A stretch of DNA of 64,000 bases from Kudoa neothunni (GCA_964304625.1 OZ199840.1:3162001-3226000); one strand, 5' to 3'. Positions 30,906 through 42,735 are shown, counted from the stretch's first letter. Notes: generated from the letters alone by a model not told the origin. Translations and numbers: made by a program.

Positions 30906-33074
30906 AATTTGTAATAGTATATAAAATTATATCAATATTGTACTATCTCCAATAATAGCAGCAGTAATCTTATGCTATCTAGATTATCGACCAACGTCCG
31001 CACCCATATTACGAACATTAGTCAACGGAGAAATAGATCATATATATTTTTGGTTAGAATAAGTAGATTTTTAGGTTTTTAAAATTTATAAGATCCAACC
31101 ATATTTATACAATCAATCTGAACCGAATACCAAATCCAACTATCTATACTATCCCACATAGGAACATAGACAAATGTTGGCTTGACTTAAATTTTAAATT
31201 ATTAAAACCTATCATAATTGGAATTTTTTGATGGCTCTAGTTAGTTATTTTACAAAACAAATAACCCTTTCAAAGTAATAATCACACATTATCGATATAC
31301 GAATTTATGTGTAAAATTCATAATCTTTTAGATCCACTTAACATGTTAAGCAACACAAAAACATGATTCTTTTAGATATTCTATTCAGTTTGATGAGTTA
31401 AGATTTTTTTATTATCCTTTTAAAAATTTATGTTATTCTTTAAACTGTATTAGCGAATAACGAACAGTTTTAATTCCCGTTTTTAATCGAAAATTACCCT
31501 ATCTACCACCTATTTTTTATATAACCGAATTTGACAAATATTGCGAATTAAGATTATAATTAAAATAATCTTTCTTAAACGATTATTTTTTCTCAGGTGA
31601 ACTTTTAATGGTATATGGAACTTATTGCGTTAACTCGAAACGATTTTTAACCAATCAATTAGGATTTGTGGGACGTTCATCATTGATAACCACTCGTAAT
31701 CAATGATAATGCCCTCTTTTATAATTATTCAAATCTTATCTCACTTTTCCGAAAGATAAAATTATTTTCGCCTATATAAAATTTTACTGGGTTTCGGAAA
31801 CAACTGTTATACCAATTATGCAATATATGCGATGCTATAACTGTGTATCAATTAATCCATTCGTAAATTGTTTTGGATTATCGATAATGTTATACGGCTT
31901 TATTATCTCGTCGATATCTACGATAAAAAGACTATTTTTATATTTATATAGAGTAAAAAACTTTTATTACACCTTTTTGTGAATTATAAAAGGGCAGGAA
32001 ATCGAAATGACGCGTGAAATAACGTACTAAGCCTGCGCGATTACACAAAATATTAATCATTTTGAATATCTTTGTTTATTGTATTTTAATGAAAGCAATT
32101 GTGAGTTTTTTATTTTCTTTGGCCTAAATAATTCCGATATATCCTCATATAAGAATACATGCCACAAATGTAGTAACATAATCTAATACATAATTAATGT
32201 GCCAATTAAAGGGAATTAATGATTTCATTAGAATCATGGATAATGTTCGAGAATAGATCATTGGAATATAACTGTTTCTAGTATTAGTATCTTTATTTTT
32301 GGGTGTTTGGTCTCTTCACCTTTCTCAAAGCAAGTGGCTATTGTTACAGATCGTTATTACAGCAAGTAATCGATTTTCCGTACTTTCACTTTTTTTTCTC
32401 TTATATATAATTATCAGAGTTAGAACTATTGTTGTAAATTAAGAAAATTTATTTTATGAAATTAAAATTAGAAATTACAAGAAAAAAGTAATTTAGAAAG
32501 ATTTTCTCGTAAAAATAGGGAGCAACGATTTTACGTAACTTTTCGGCCTCAACCCTAATTTTCAAAATTCTTTCTTTTGATTAATTACATCAATGATAAA
32601 AGTGTAAATAATTTAGACAGAGTAAAGTTCATTATTTTCCATTTTTTTTAATTTGCGAATGAAAGCCGGTAAGGTAAATCTTTCACATTCTTTGGCGATT
32701 TTGATTTTGTACCTATTTCTGCTTTGAAAACTATTGAAATAATAATATCGAATTGATTTCCTTATGTAAAATAAGTTTGGATTCATTCAAAAGAAAGATT
32801 CTGGAAAAGGGATAAAATAATGATTATTGTGCTGTAGTTTATAATTTATTAGAGGCATTAGAATCAAAATTTTGTTGATAAATTATGTTTGATTTATTTT
32901 AAAGTCATATATATGTAATGTTCATACATACTTCGACTTAATCGGAGATTAGCGAGAACTAATTCCAAACGCGCTTAATTGGTAATCCTTCGTTTCTATC
33001 AGGAATTTGTGTTTACTAAAAACAAAGTTGTGATTTTTATGCAATTAAATAAGTGGTAACTTTTAATTTATAGC
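30906..33074. other. Gene-free stretch upstream of the myosin gene
   Basis: AT-rich, no supported gene. It presumably includes the myosin promoter, but no clear GC palindrome was seen close to the ATG. Confidence 0.5.
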
Positions 33075-33563
33075 ATGAGTTCAGACAATTCATGCGAAGA
33101 TATAGAAAAACTCATTGAAGATAATCCAATTGTAGATTAGGAGGATGGTTCTGAATATGAGATATCTGAGTCTGATGTATCCTGCAGTGGTGATTATGTT
33201 ACAGATGCTTTTGATGATGAGAACAGTGATGTATCAGCTGATAATGAATTGTGTCACACAAACCGTGACTCAGATTCTGTGCTGGTCGCTAGATCAGGTA
33301 TGGAGTGGAGTTTAAGTCGCACTCACACCAAAACTCGCACACATAACTATGTCACATCTCCATCAGGCATCCTTGGTAGAGCAAATAATATTAAAACTAT
33401 TCTTGAAGCTTTTGAATTGTTTATTTCTCAGGATATAATTGATGAAGTTGTTAAATATACGAATAAACATTGCGTTGAAACTGATGGAACGAGTCATAAT
33501 TATAAACACGAACGAAACCATTCGTGCGTTTCTTGTGCGAGGACGGTGATAAAGTATGCGGTG
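33075..33563 (+). pseudogene. piggyBac transposase, N-terminal fragment
   Basis: Acidic N-terminus (MSSDNSCEDIEKLIEDNP, one in-frame stop soon after, then SEYEISESDV) followed by MEWSLSRTHTKTRTHNYV, SGILGRANNIKTILEAFEL and FISQDIIDEVVKYTNKH, the characteristic start of the piggyBac transposase (DDE_Tnp_1_7). The catalytic region is absent: the frame runs into unrelated sequence and then a tRNA-derived repeat. The copy is truncated and dead. Confidence 0.8.
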
Positions 33564-33648
33564 TAGCGGACGAGGGTCGAACCCATGACCCTCAAACCTA
33601 AAAGTGGCGAGACCTTATCACTTGACAATGGACCATAGCGCTGGTGCA
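33564..33648 (-). repeat. tRNA-derived repeat (SINE-like)
   Basis: On the minus strand the segment reads like a decayed tRNA: A-box-like GCTATGGTCCATTG, then a perfect-looking T arm GAGGGTC...GACCCTC enclosing the B box GGTTCGACCC. The anticodon stem does not pair well, so it is not a working tRNA gene. Position at the broken edge of a piggyBac fragment suggests a SINE or tRNA pseudogene. Confidence 0.5.
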
Positions 33649-33687
33649 CGATTACGCGCTATTATTAATATGTTGATACACCACAGC

Positions 33688-34786
33688 GGCACCTAAAACA
33701 CCCTCTTGCGAATGTTTTTAGAATTTCTTTTTTCATGATTTTCCATGATAAACTAAAAGAATGTAGAGAGCGAAAAATCAGCTCAAAATAATAACTTCTA
33801 AAGTTTAAGAATTTTTTATCCGGACGCTGTCGGACGCATGTAATCTCCATATTCTTAACAACAAACACTGAATTTTTTTTGTTTCTTTCTTAGTTATTAA
33901 TGCTGAAGTTATTTATTATTACCATTTTGATTTTTTACTCTTGTTGTATAACAATTTCATATGGACTAACTTTAAATTTATAAACTTATTGCGTGCCTCA
34001 CAAGAAGATCTCATTTTTCATTATAATGAAAATACTTTTGGAATTTTAAAAAATAGATATTGATGTCGTACGATCTTTTTTAGTTTATAATTTTTTTAAT
34101 TTAATTTATTGTTAGAAATGAAGAAGTAATTAAATTTTTATTGCTTTGTAAGTTTTTGTGTATGTCAAAATTTAGTAACAACAAATTCGGGCTAATATAC
34201 GAATTGAGAATATTACTGAGTGTAAACCTTATATCTTAACTAACGTTATTATTTTGATCGATACGCATATAATTGACTAAAACTAATAAATGTATAGAAA
34301 TAACAATTTTTTGAATTTTTATAACAACATTTTTACATTTATCGAATGTTGTACTAAGACACACGTAAAAATTCCTCTAATAAAGTAGTAACTTCATGTA
34401 ATCAACCTTTGATTGTTTACCTATTGAAATTATATGTTTATCTAAAATATAGTGTTTATTTATTTTTAAAAAACTCATCAACCCTAAAAATATTAAGAAA
34501 ATGCATTTTGAGAGCACGTGGTTGTCCTCGTTTTTAAACTATTTACAATTAAAACCAATAAAAACATGTATAAATAAATCTGATATTGTAAAATTTATGT
34601 TTATATGCTAAAAAATATGAAGAATAACCAACTTATGAGTGATTATCAAAACAAATTAGACAACAATTGAATGTTTGTTGAAAAAAAGATGGATATTGCA
34701 CGTGTGTCCGACAGCGTTCGGATGAGAAATTCTTAAAGTTTAGAAGATATTCGAAAAACATGCACAAAGGGGTGTTTTTAGGTGGC
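33688..34786. mobile_element. 1.1-kb non-autonomous element with long inverted ends
   Basis: Left arm 33688-33880 and right arm about 34640-34786 are inverted copies: both start GGCACCTAAAA or GCCACCTAAAAACACCC and continue through TTTAAGAATTT, CCG(G/A)ACGCTGTCGGAC and AATTGTTTG-like sequence. The interior encodes nothing. A second, diverged copy lies at 19829-20835. Long inverted ends are known in Mutator-like elements and Foldback elements, but no matching target duplication was found, so the superfamily is open. Confidence 0.7.
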
Positions 34787-35197
34787 GAATACTTTATCAT
34801 TACCAAAAAGATCTTAGATATGAAATTAATATTAAATTTTAAGTGAAGAAAAATATGGGGCATTGAATATAAACAATTACGATCTTTATCTTGATTTACT
34901 GGAATTTTTGAGATATATTATCTCATGTCATAATTTCTTATTTTATTACTAAATACAAATTTGATATCAGTTTTTTTAAAAGATAATTAAATTGATTTAG
35001 GGAAACAGAACCTCGCTATATAAGTTACGCTATAGTCAAATCTGTCTAAACATTTTTTAGAATGACAAAAATACTTTCAAACCCTAATTTTATGTCTAAT
35101 AATTAGAAGTAAATTTTTTGAGTGGCTAAGTTAGGTCTGTTCAATTTGCTTTTGAGATAATGCAAAATAACACATAACAAAGAGGAGTGAATTAAAT
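34787..35197. other. Short gene-free gap
   Basis: AT-rich. Contains a single Tigger-type end (CAGAACCTCGCTATATAAG near 35008) without a visible partner. Confidence 0.4.
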
Positions 35198-37161
35198 TTA
35201 CTCCAGAAGTGTCTTATTTTTAATATTATTAGTACAAACTACTAATTTTCTTAACTTGTTTGGTTCAAGTCTATATCTAGACTTGGATAAAATTTTTCCA
35301 GCGTATGAAAACGCCCGTTCTGACATTGAGCTGGATGCTGGTCGGCTGTACACGTTAGTTGCGATTATTCTAAGATTTTCTTTCTTTGAGTTTTCCCAAT
35401 AAATGAGCGGATTTTCGTAAACCTGGTTGACTTTTTTTTGGATGTACAGTTGAATTTCTGATTGAAAATCTTCACATTCACTATCCAGTTCATAACATAC
35501 TGAGTGGTTTTTCGAAGGTTCCGGGCTCTTTGGGATTAATTCTAAATTTTTTTAAATGTTTGTTACAAGCAAAGATATACCATAAAATTTAATTTTTTTA
35601 AAATTTGGGTGGACAAAAGCTGCGATTTTTATGGTTGATATAAATATATTGCGTGTATTCTTCGTCCAATAAACTTTCGAAGTGCATACAATAATTGCCC
35701 ATAAGAGTTTCACGTTTTTTTTGAATCATTGCTTTGATACGATAATATAAAAAAACGAAACTTAAACGAATTACAGAATGTGACGATGGTCCTCTTCACC
35801 TGCTCCAACTGATCGAAGAAATCAGAAAATACTTTGAAAAATTCAGCAACAACTACGCATTCGTTCTTGTCCAATTCATCGAAGTATTTTTTAGCCAGAT
35901 TATTTTCTAGCACACCCTCCAAACTATCGAAACACGCCACTAACATCCTATATCGATCGCTGAGACCTCTCCATGGTCGCATAGCTGAGCTCCATTATAT
36001 TTTCATTTGTAATTTTGACTGTAAATCTCCGTTTTATTAACAGATCCGCACAGTTTTCCAACATTCACCCTTAGTATGGATAAATCGAAATTAGATATTA
36101 TAGCGAAAGTAAAATTTATTTATAAATTCATTAGTGATAAAAAAATGTAATCATATATATTAAAATACATACATATAAATTATTTAAATTTAGATTAAAA
36201 CAGTTTTATTTTGATTTACCAAATGGAATTATGAGAGATTAAGAGCGTATCGTTAAGTATATCACTCTTACATTTATTCGTTCACCACACATTTTTATAT
36301 CAATTTAATACATTAAAATACCTTGAGATATAATAGTGTGAAGGTGGTGAGCAGTATATCTAGTTGTGTTGAATTCTCTTAGACCTAATAGATTGTTTGT
36401 TTGCGGAGTCACAAACAATTCTTAGATTAATTTGCTTAGTGAAAATTTGGTACAAAATTCCGTGCAGATTTTATTTATATTTTCTGCAATGTGTTTATAG
36501 AAAAATAGATCATATCATATTGGAAATGTTGAAGGGTGACATTTTTAACTAACAACACTCTGATATATCAATAAATGAGTTGATTTTAGCATTATCAGTC
36601 CAAATATCAACGGTTAGGCACTTACTATTGTGATTGATTGTTTTAATTAATTTTTTCATTTTTAAATACATGCGCTCATACTCATTAATGATTATTTTTT
36701 TAACGCATTTTTTGGATAAAATCTTAAACCTAGCACTAGGTTCATTAAACTTTTTTCCTAAGTTAGATGCAAAGTTAATCATCTCTGCGAACGGGGGAGA
36801 TTATTTCAGCTACAAAAATTAGCAATTTTAGTGTCAAACATTACCCGATCTGATACGCTTAAATTAACAATGGAGAGAGGTGTGAAACAAATAATTCACT
36901 AACTTTATATCTTTATTTGTTTGAATATGTAACTTATTATGATTAATAAGTTTCCTATTCCCGTAGGGCGACTTACGCGGGAATGCTTTGTTGCATTTTG
37001 TGCAAACAATAAAATCAATTTGGGGTGTTTCATCCCCGTCTTTAGTAAAGATGGAACAGAAATTGTACCATTCTTTAGAAACGCGTTGTAGATTTTTTGC
37101 AAGAGAAAAGAATACCAGCTTTCAAAGCCTCTTCAACACTTTCCACATTCCAGTTTGACAT
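35198..37161 (-). pseudogene. Broken hAT-superfamily transposase with BED finger
   Basis: From the ATG at 37161: MSNWNVESVEEALKAG, then a BED zinc finger in pieces (FIVCTKCNKAF followed by LINHNKLHIQ, a C-x2-C...H-x4-H pattern), a central block with KCLTVDIWTDNAK (hAT catalytic region) near 36600, a helical block near 35710-35982, and a C-terminal dimerisation domain ending PASSSMSERAFSYAGKILS near 35340. Frames change and stops intervene, so it is not functional. Order and motifs are those of hAT transposases. Confidence 0.85.
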
Positions 37162-37536
37162 AATGTAACTAAAAGAGGACACGAATCACGAACGAACGGG
37201 CATTGTCTGCTCGACTAGGAGATTGTGAAAGATTAAATGAATGGTATGAATGAAAATAAGGACGTTATGTAATCAACTATGAAGGATACCACGTAGGAAG
37301 AGGTAAAAATAGCACCTATTTTGGTTTCATCGAAAGAAGAAATTGATTGTGTGCAAAATTACAAGCACTTACCAAAGCTAACTATTCTTGTGTACATACG
37401 AATATAATTTCATAAATTTTACCGAATTTATTAACGTGGCTTATATAAACCGTGACATAATTTTAAACAAATAATAAAAATCGTTTTTTTTGTCAGTCCC
37501 GGTCCCGGAGGATTGCTTAAAATCGATTACCCACTG
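35198..37536 (-). mobile_element. hAT DNA transposon, decayed
   Basis: Contains the broken transposase above. The 5' end of the element is at 37536: on the minus strand it begins CAGTGGGTAATCGATTTTAA, a normal hAT-style terminus. The opposite terminus was not identified, so the lower boundary is only the end of the coding part. Confidence 0.6.
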
Positions 37537-37869
37537 TATTACATTTGTATAATTTTTTTGTAATATTTAAATAATTATTATTACATTTTTTAATTCGAAT
37601 TGGCTATTCCTTTACATAAAAATGGTATGCTCAAGCAGGAATAAATAATAGCTTCAACCATTGAGTGTTAAATCATGAAGCGGGAAAAGATATTTTTTTT
37701 CTTTTCAATTGTGCATAGGAAATTAACAAGTTGAAATATCATTCAAAATAATAAAAAGTATAATTTAAAAACTTTTATACTGGTATTATTATTCTCAAAT
37801 TTAAATAATAGGTGTAATTTCACCTGCAGTAAAAGTCCGATCTAACAAATAGAGAAGGTCGAATTAGAC
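37537..37869. other. Gene-free stretch downstream of hAT
   Basis: AT-rich; nothing recognised. Confidence 0.4.
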
Positions 37870-38115
37870 ATTTGCATCGTTGGGGATGCACTAACAGGCT
37901 TGAAATTTCTGTAGAGTCAAATTCCTTATGGATAGGGTTTGGGTTGGTGGTTGCCCTGAAACGAAGATGTTTGGTGGGTTGAAATCCCACACTACCGCAG
38001 AAAGATAAGGAGCGAGAGATAAATTCTACCCGTTCTGCGGCGCCTACAGCGTTAATGGAGATGGTCTAACCAACCCATAACTCCACAACCTGATAAGCTG
38101 TGCCAGAGGTTTTTA
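37870..38115 (+). ncRNA. Structured GC-richer island, possible ncRNA or tRNA-derived repeat
   Basis: Base composition rises sharply above the surroundings and several perfect inverted repeats nest: TGCATC/GATGCA (37873-37890), TGGGTTGGT (about 37940) with ACCAACCCA (about 38071), CCGCAGAA (about 37995) with TTCTGCGG (38033-38040), and a 5-bp stem with 7-base loop, GTGGG-TTGAAAT-CCCAC (about 37974-37990), shaped like a tRNA T arm. No open frame fits. I do not recognise the family; RNase P, SRP, U3 and tRNA signatures are absent or too weak. The strand is a guess. Confidence 0.3.
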
Positions 38116-38425
38116 TCCTGTAAACAAAAGAAATTATCTTTTATCGGAAAAAAACCCAAGCGAAAGCCATTAACGAGAAAAACTGCTTCGACAATTTACA
38201 ATATCACTGAGACACAAATAAACGTCTTCTGATGAAAATTTTTTTCGAACAAAATATAATAACCAACCAACTAAATCTAAATAGATGACCGAAAATAAGT
38301 AAAATAGAATGGTAGCTTTAAAGAATAGACAGCATCTCAACAGAACCAAAATATACAAAATAATCCTATACAATAGGAAATCTATCATAGTTGGCTATAC
38401 GGGACAGGAGCCGCTAAAACAATGC
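38116..38425. other. Gap between the structured island and the NOL7-like gene
   Basis: No supported gene; AT-rich with stops in all frames. Confidence 0.4.
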
Positions 38426-39034
38426 CTAATATAGGGCACTGAATCGGGGACCGTTCTTCGTCCTTTTCAGATTATTGATCGGGTTGGTTCTCGCTATTTT
38501 GTCACCGAATAAATTTTTTCTAATAAATTCTTCTACAGAACGCTTCGAGCTTTTCGAATTGGAACTTTTGGCTTTGGAGACTTTCTTTAGAGTGGTGTGG
38601 GGTTGAAAGATCGCGAGTGGAGGAAATTTCATCGTCTGAGTCAAATTTTATATGTGATCTAACTTTGACGTTGCCGCGACCAGAAGAAAACGCATCACTT
38701 TTGAGTGTTGTGGAAGTGTCAGTGACGAGTAGTGCATCTTTGATCACATCCAGCGGCAGTTTTGAACGTTTCTAGTCACCAAATTGAAAATTAAGTCGAA
38801 ATTGCATACAAATTAATAGTATAAATTAGAATGTATAATTTAAAAAAATACAATTAAAATAAACATTTTTGTTATTTTAGCATTAATCGGTTACTTTTTT
38901 TGAATTCAGTTTCTTAGAAGACTTGATTGCACTTTGTTGCTGAGCTAAATCTTCTTCATATTTTAATTTTTTGCGAATAATTGCTGGATTTCGATCGGTT
39001 GATCGTCAATGTCGCTAACATCAGCAGAATCCAT
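38426..39034 (-). CDS. NOL7-like nucleolar protein (tentative)
   Basis: Likely start MDSADVSDIDDQP at 39034, then a charged helix NPAIIRKKLKYEEDLAQQQS, an intron, KRSKLPLDVIKDALL, an acidic middle (KFDSDDEISSTRD) and the end SVEEFIRKNLFGDKIARTN. Human NOL7 has the same order: [20 protein letters not shown], split by its own linker, then AFIHNSLYG and an RT pair. The intron between the helix and KRSKLP is clear (GT-AG, about 120 nt). Two joins do not stay in one frame: between the N-terminus and the helix (about 38993-39007), and in the acidic region (38585-38650), where a 28-34-nt intron or a one-base offset is needed. The identity is plausible, the model incomplete. Confidence 0.5.
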
Positions 39035-39067
39035 GTTAGAGTTGCGCACGCTATATTGACACTAGTC
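39035..39067. promoter_or_regulatory. 33-bp bidirectional start region with NRF1-like site
   Basis: The minus-strand ATG at 39034 and the plus-strand ATG at 39068 are only 33 bases apart, and the gap contains GTTGCGCACGC (39041-39051), similar to the GC elements at the THOC7 and UFD1 starts. If both genes are real, this is a shared promoter of extreme compactness. Confidence 0.4.
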
Positions 39068-39590
39068 ATGTTTACCTCAATACTACTTCGTTTGATGCTT
39101 TTTTTGTCAGTTATTTTTATGGCAAATTCATGCTACAGTTGTATCAATTGTAAATGGAGTTATTTTGATAACTTTAAATAACAATGGTTGCCTAGATAAA
39201 TGGTTCATAGAAACCCACGGAAAGTACGATTTTAGAGTTTTTGCCATTAGATGTGAGTTTATTTATTATGTGGATATATCTTTTTAATATTTACTAATTA
39301 TGATTATTGTCGTTAGATTGTTTTAACTTTGGTGATATCGAGTTTTTCTACTTTGGCCTGTTTGGTCGGTCTTCTTCCCCCTTTCAAGCCTATTTTGGTT
39401 ACAGACAATGGACCATTTCAGTAGTTATAGAAGAGCAGACAATTTATTAATCACATTTATGACCGTTTTATATAATTTAGAACATGGGAAGAGTTTGAAA
39501 AGTGATGTGGGATTCATGCCGATTCATGTCCCCTCAATGGATAAATCTGTAATCGATGAGATCGCTGACGAAAACGTCGACAACAAATAA
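39068..39590 (+). CDS. Possible small membrane or secreted protein
   Basis: Starts MFTSILLRLMLFLSVIFM, a hydrophobic leader with the look of a signal peptide or membrane anchor, then NSCYSCIN. An intron of 46 nt (GTAAAT...GCCTAG) joins to KWFIETHGKYDFRVFAIR, then another intron to YCFNFGDIEFFYFGLFG or, in another frame, to LVISSFSTLACLVGLLPPF. The end is probably EHGKSLKSDVGFMP...DEIADENVDNK with stop at 39588. I do not recognise the family, and the splice choice in the middle is open. Head to head with the NOL7-like gene. Confidence 0.33.
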
Positions 39591-40220
39591 ATAACACCAT
39601 TAGTTTTGAGCGATTTGCTTTAGTGTTTTTTAAATTTTGATTGTATGTATGGATATGTGTTAGTTTTTTTTGGTGGAACAGTTGACTTTCTATGGTACCG
39701 AGTTAAAAAAATTGAGTGATTACAGTTTAGTTGAGCATTGTGGAATTATATTCCAGCTGATTTTTGATATCATTTTCGATAAATAAGCTAGTGATGAAAA
39801 AATGGCTAAAAATAGTTGTGGAATGACCCCCTTTTAACTTTTAAGTTGTTTTTCTTCACGTTCATCTGTTTGAAGGATTGACTGTTTGTAAACTTTTTTG
39901 CGAATTACTAAATGAATGAAAATGGAAAAGGACAGTAATAAAATATCCAATTGCTCACTTAAAACCAACCTCAGAATGAATGGTTAATCTATATTAAATA
40001 CCAAAGATGAACGTTAGTATTCAATATCGGCTATTGAGTCAAATAATGCCTCGTGACCAACGAAGTACTCAATACAACTCCACTCTCACTTTAACTGACG
40101 GCAAAAATCCAATTTTAGCAGTTATCTGATGGTTGATAGTAAAAAATTGTTGAAAAAAAAATCCACAGATATATCTAATGAAAGATGTAGATTTTGTTGT
40201 TTTATAAATTAACTCATTTA
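39591..40220. other. Gap before the ankyrin gene
   Basis: AT-rich, no supported gene. Confidence 0.45.
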
Positions 40221-42735
40221 ATGGCCACAAAAACAGCAAGTGTAGACTATGAGGAAGATTCCGAATTCAAAAAGCGATCAAGGAAAAACTTTCCGTGCAT
40301 TAGAAAAAAGAATACCGACAAGGAAAATAAACCCATTGACAGGGATGACTCATTCACATTCGAAGAAGGTAATGATGTGATTGTTAGATGACATTTTTAT
40401 GCACATTCTAATATATTTTCGTTTAGCATTGGGTACAATGAGCCGTGTTTCATCTGAAAAATTTAGACGACTAAGTATATCAACACACGATATAAGCATA
40501 AGCAAAAGAGAGTGGATAATAAATGTTGAAATTTTAGAAAAAGTCACTAGTGCTGCAACCAGTACTTCATCAAGGTCTTCAATTTTTAGGAAAGGAGCTT
40601 TTGAGAGAAGTAAATTTTCTAACACAAAAAAACTAATGCAATTTAACCAAAAAGTTACGTGTTGCTTGAATTTGATTTTATGTTTAAGGTGGAAACGAAA
40701 ATATAAAAAATATTCTAACCAAAGTAACCCCTTATTTGCCACTGACCTTATAATGGGAAAATCAACTGTAGCTTTCTAATGAAGGCAACGCAGAAAGAAA
40801 AAGTTATGTTCTATCGGACGAGTTGTATGAGGTGAAACAAATTGTTAATGTAAAAAACAGAGGAGATACAATATTGAGAAGAGAACGTATGTCATTTGTT
40901 TGTAGGGTTATTTCAATAAGCTAATTTGTTCTTGTTGTGTAGAGAGCATGGGTGAAATGCAAAAAATTAAGTTTGGCTCCAAACTACGCAGTTCAGCCAG
41001 TGTCTTAAGTAATTCGAACAATTATCAATATTATATAAGATATATAAATATATATAAATAGATTCGATTAATTCATACGATAGTAAAGAACAATATCTAG
41101 AAAATGGAAGTGAACTTAACTCGATAGATGAGAATACTGACGGTATTTGTGGCTAAAAGAATCGTAAACTATGACTTTATATTCATTTTGAAGGTCTTTC
41201 AAATATTACCAGCAAGCTGGAGTCGTTCAAAAACTTTGTCGATTACAAAAATGCAATTATCTCTCGATCGACTAGTTCACTCGCAACCAGAAAGATACCC
41301 GTCGAATCTAAAACACTCAAAAAACTTTCTAATGTACGCAATTATATATCGTTATTCGAGGAGAGTAGCACGATCGGAGAGGAATACACGAAATCGGAAG
41401 TAATTGAATTCTTTTAATTTTTTTTGCATCCATAATGTTTTCCGTGATAGACATTTTACGATAAAAACAAATGTAAACGACATATGACCCTGAAAAAGAA
41501 CGTAAAGTGTAATTTATTGGATTTATGTTGCTAAAATTATTTTAATTTTTTTTTCACAGCGGACAAACAAGAGTTTGTGGTATTTATGCTAATGAGTTCT
41601 TCAATGATTTATGATTAAGTTTAATAAAAACGAAAATAACAAAGATAAACGACGATTTATGTGGCATGTGATGAATGGCGAGTTTAACTTGTTGGATGAC
41701 TATTCGGTGAGAAGATTCTTGGATGAGAAAGACGATTTTTTTGTAGATTTTGAGTGGGGTTGCATTTTCGACTATATTTAAATTTAGGGGGTACATTTTA
41801 ATTGTTCAGATTTCCTTATATCAATATAGATGGTAATTTTTTGTTTTTTACGTCGGTTAATTTTTACCGTGTTTAGTCTCCTCTCCACTGGGCTGTCAAA
41901 TATAACGATCTGGATTTTATCAAGAAACTAATTGGCTATAAAGTTGACGCCAATGTCACCGATGTATCTATACCTTTGTGTCCATAGATAATAATTTATT
42001 TTATTTAGATAGTAAGATTTTATGAGGTTTTAATTTCTAATTCATTTTAGCACGTAACATATCACTCTGTTAAAATAAATTTAATGTTCAATGTGTATTA
42101 TTTCTTAAGGGAAAAACGCCATTACATTTTGCCGTCTATCCTCAAAAGAGAGAAGCCATGCTCACTCTAGCCAAATATTGCAGTATATCTTTTAATTAAT
42201 ATTTTCACGCATCATGCCGCTTGGTTCGCCTAGATGAGACTTTACACAGCCGTGATCATGACTTTTTGACACCTTTCGATATTTATGCCACTCTTCATAC
42301 AAATATTGACTACGGTAATTTTTCTTTTTCAGCCATTTATTTAAAAATTATTGGAATGTTTTAATTTTAATATTTGAGTTTTTTGATATTTGGTTAATTT
42401 TATAGATATAAATTTAAATTGAATTAAATTAAATTTTTAATGATTGAACCAATAATAGGTTTATTTTTGTTATTTTCTCCACATCAAAGTTTTGATATGA
42501 AATATCTTTGTAAATTTTATCATTGAATAATCATTTTATAGCGCTGCAAACCATTCTGAAGAACTCATCCAGCATTTCTTCTGACGTCGATACTAACGCT
42601 CCCAACCCTCCTGCCCCTCCGCCAAGAAAGTTAGTTGATCTCACCTTACGATCTAAAAAATCACTTCGTAGTAAAGACAAAGATAACAACAAATACCTAT
42701 CAAATATGCAAAAAAATCAAGCTATCAATGGCTAA
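40221..42735 (+). CDS. Ankyrin-repeat protein with long disordered N-terminus
   Basis: Exon 1 40221-40368 (MATKTASVDYEED...), exon 2 40427-40653 (LGTMSRVSSEKFRRLSIS), then SNEGNAERKSYVLSDELYEV, SMGEMQKIKFGSKLRSSAS, SYDSKEQYLENGSELN, SNITSKLESFKNFVDYKNA, and about 41616-41780 FNKNENNKDKRRFMWHVMNG. Ankyrin repeats follow: SPLHWAVKYNDLDFIKKL (41879 on), then GKTPLHFAVYPQKREAMLTL (about 42112), then HDFLTPFDIYATLHTNIDY. The C-terminus has a Pro-rich PNPPAPPPRK and ends at 42735. Introns are mostly 45-130 nt. The joins between about 41400 and 41880 are not resolved. I cannot name the orthologue; ankyrin domains bind proteins, so a scaffold role is likely. Confidence 0.78.

Noticed and set aside
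33665-34863. Minus-strand frames of 67 and 76 codons with similar ends
   Set aside because: They are chance frames in the inverted arms of the long-inverted-repeat element.
37974-37990. A tRNA gene at the structured island
   Set aside because: The T-arm geometry fits, but the loop lacks TTC, no acceptor stem or anticodon arm can be drawn around it.
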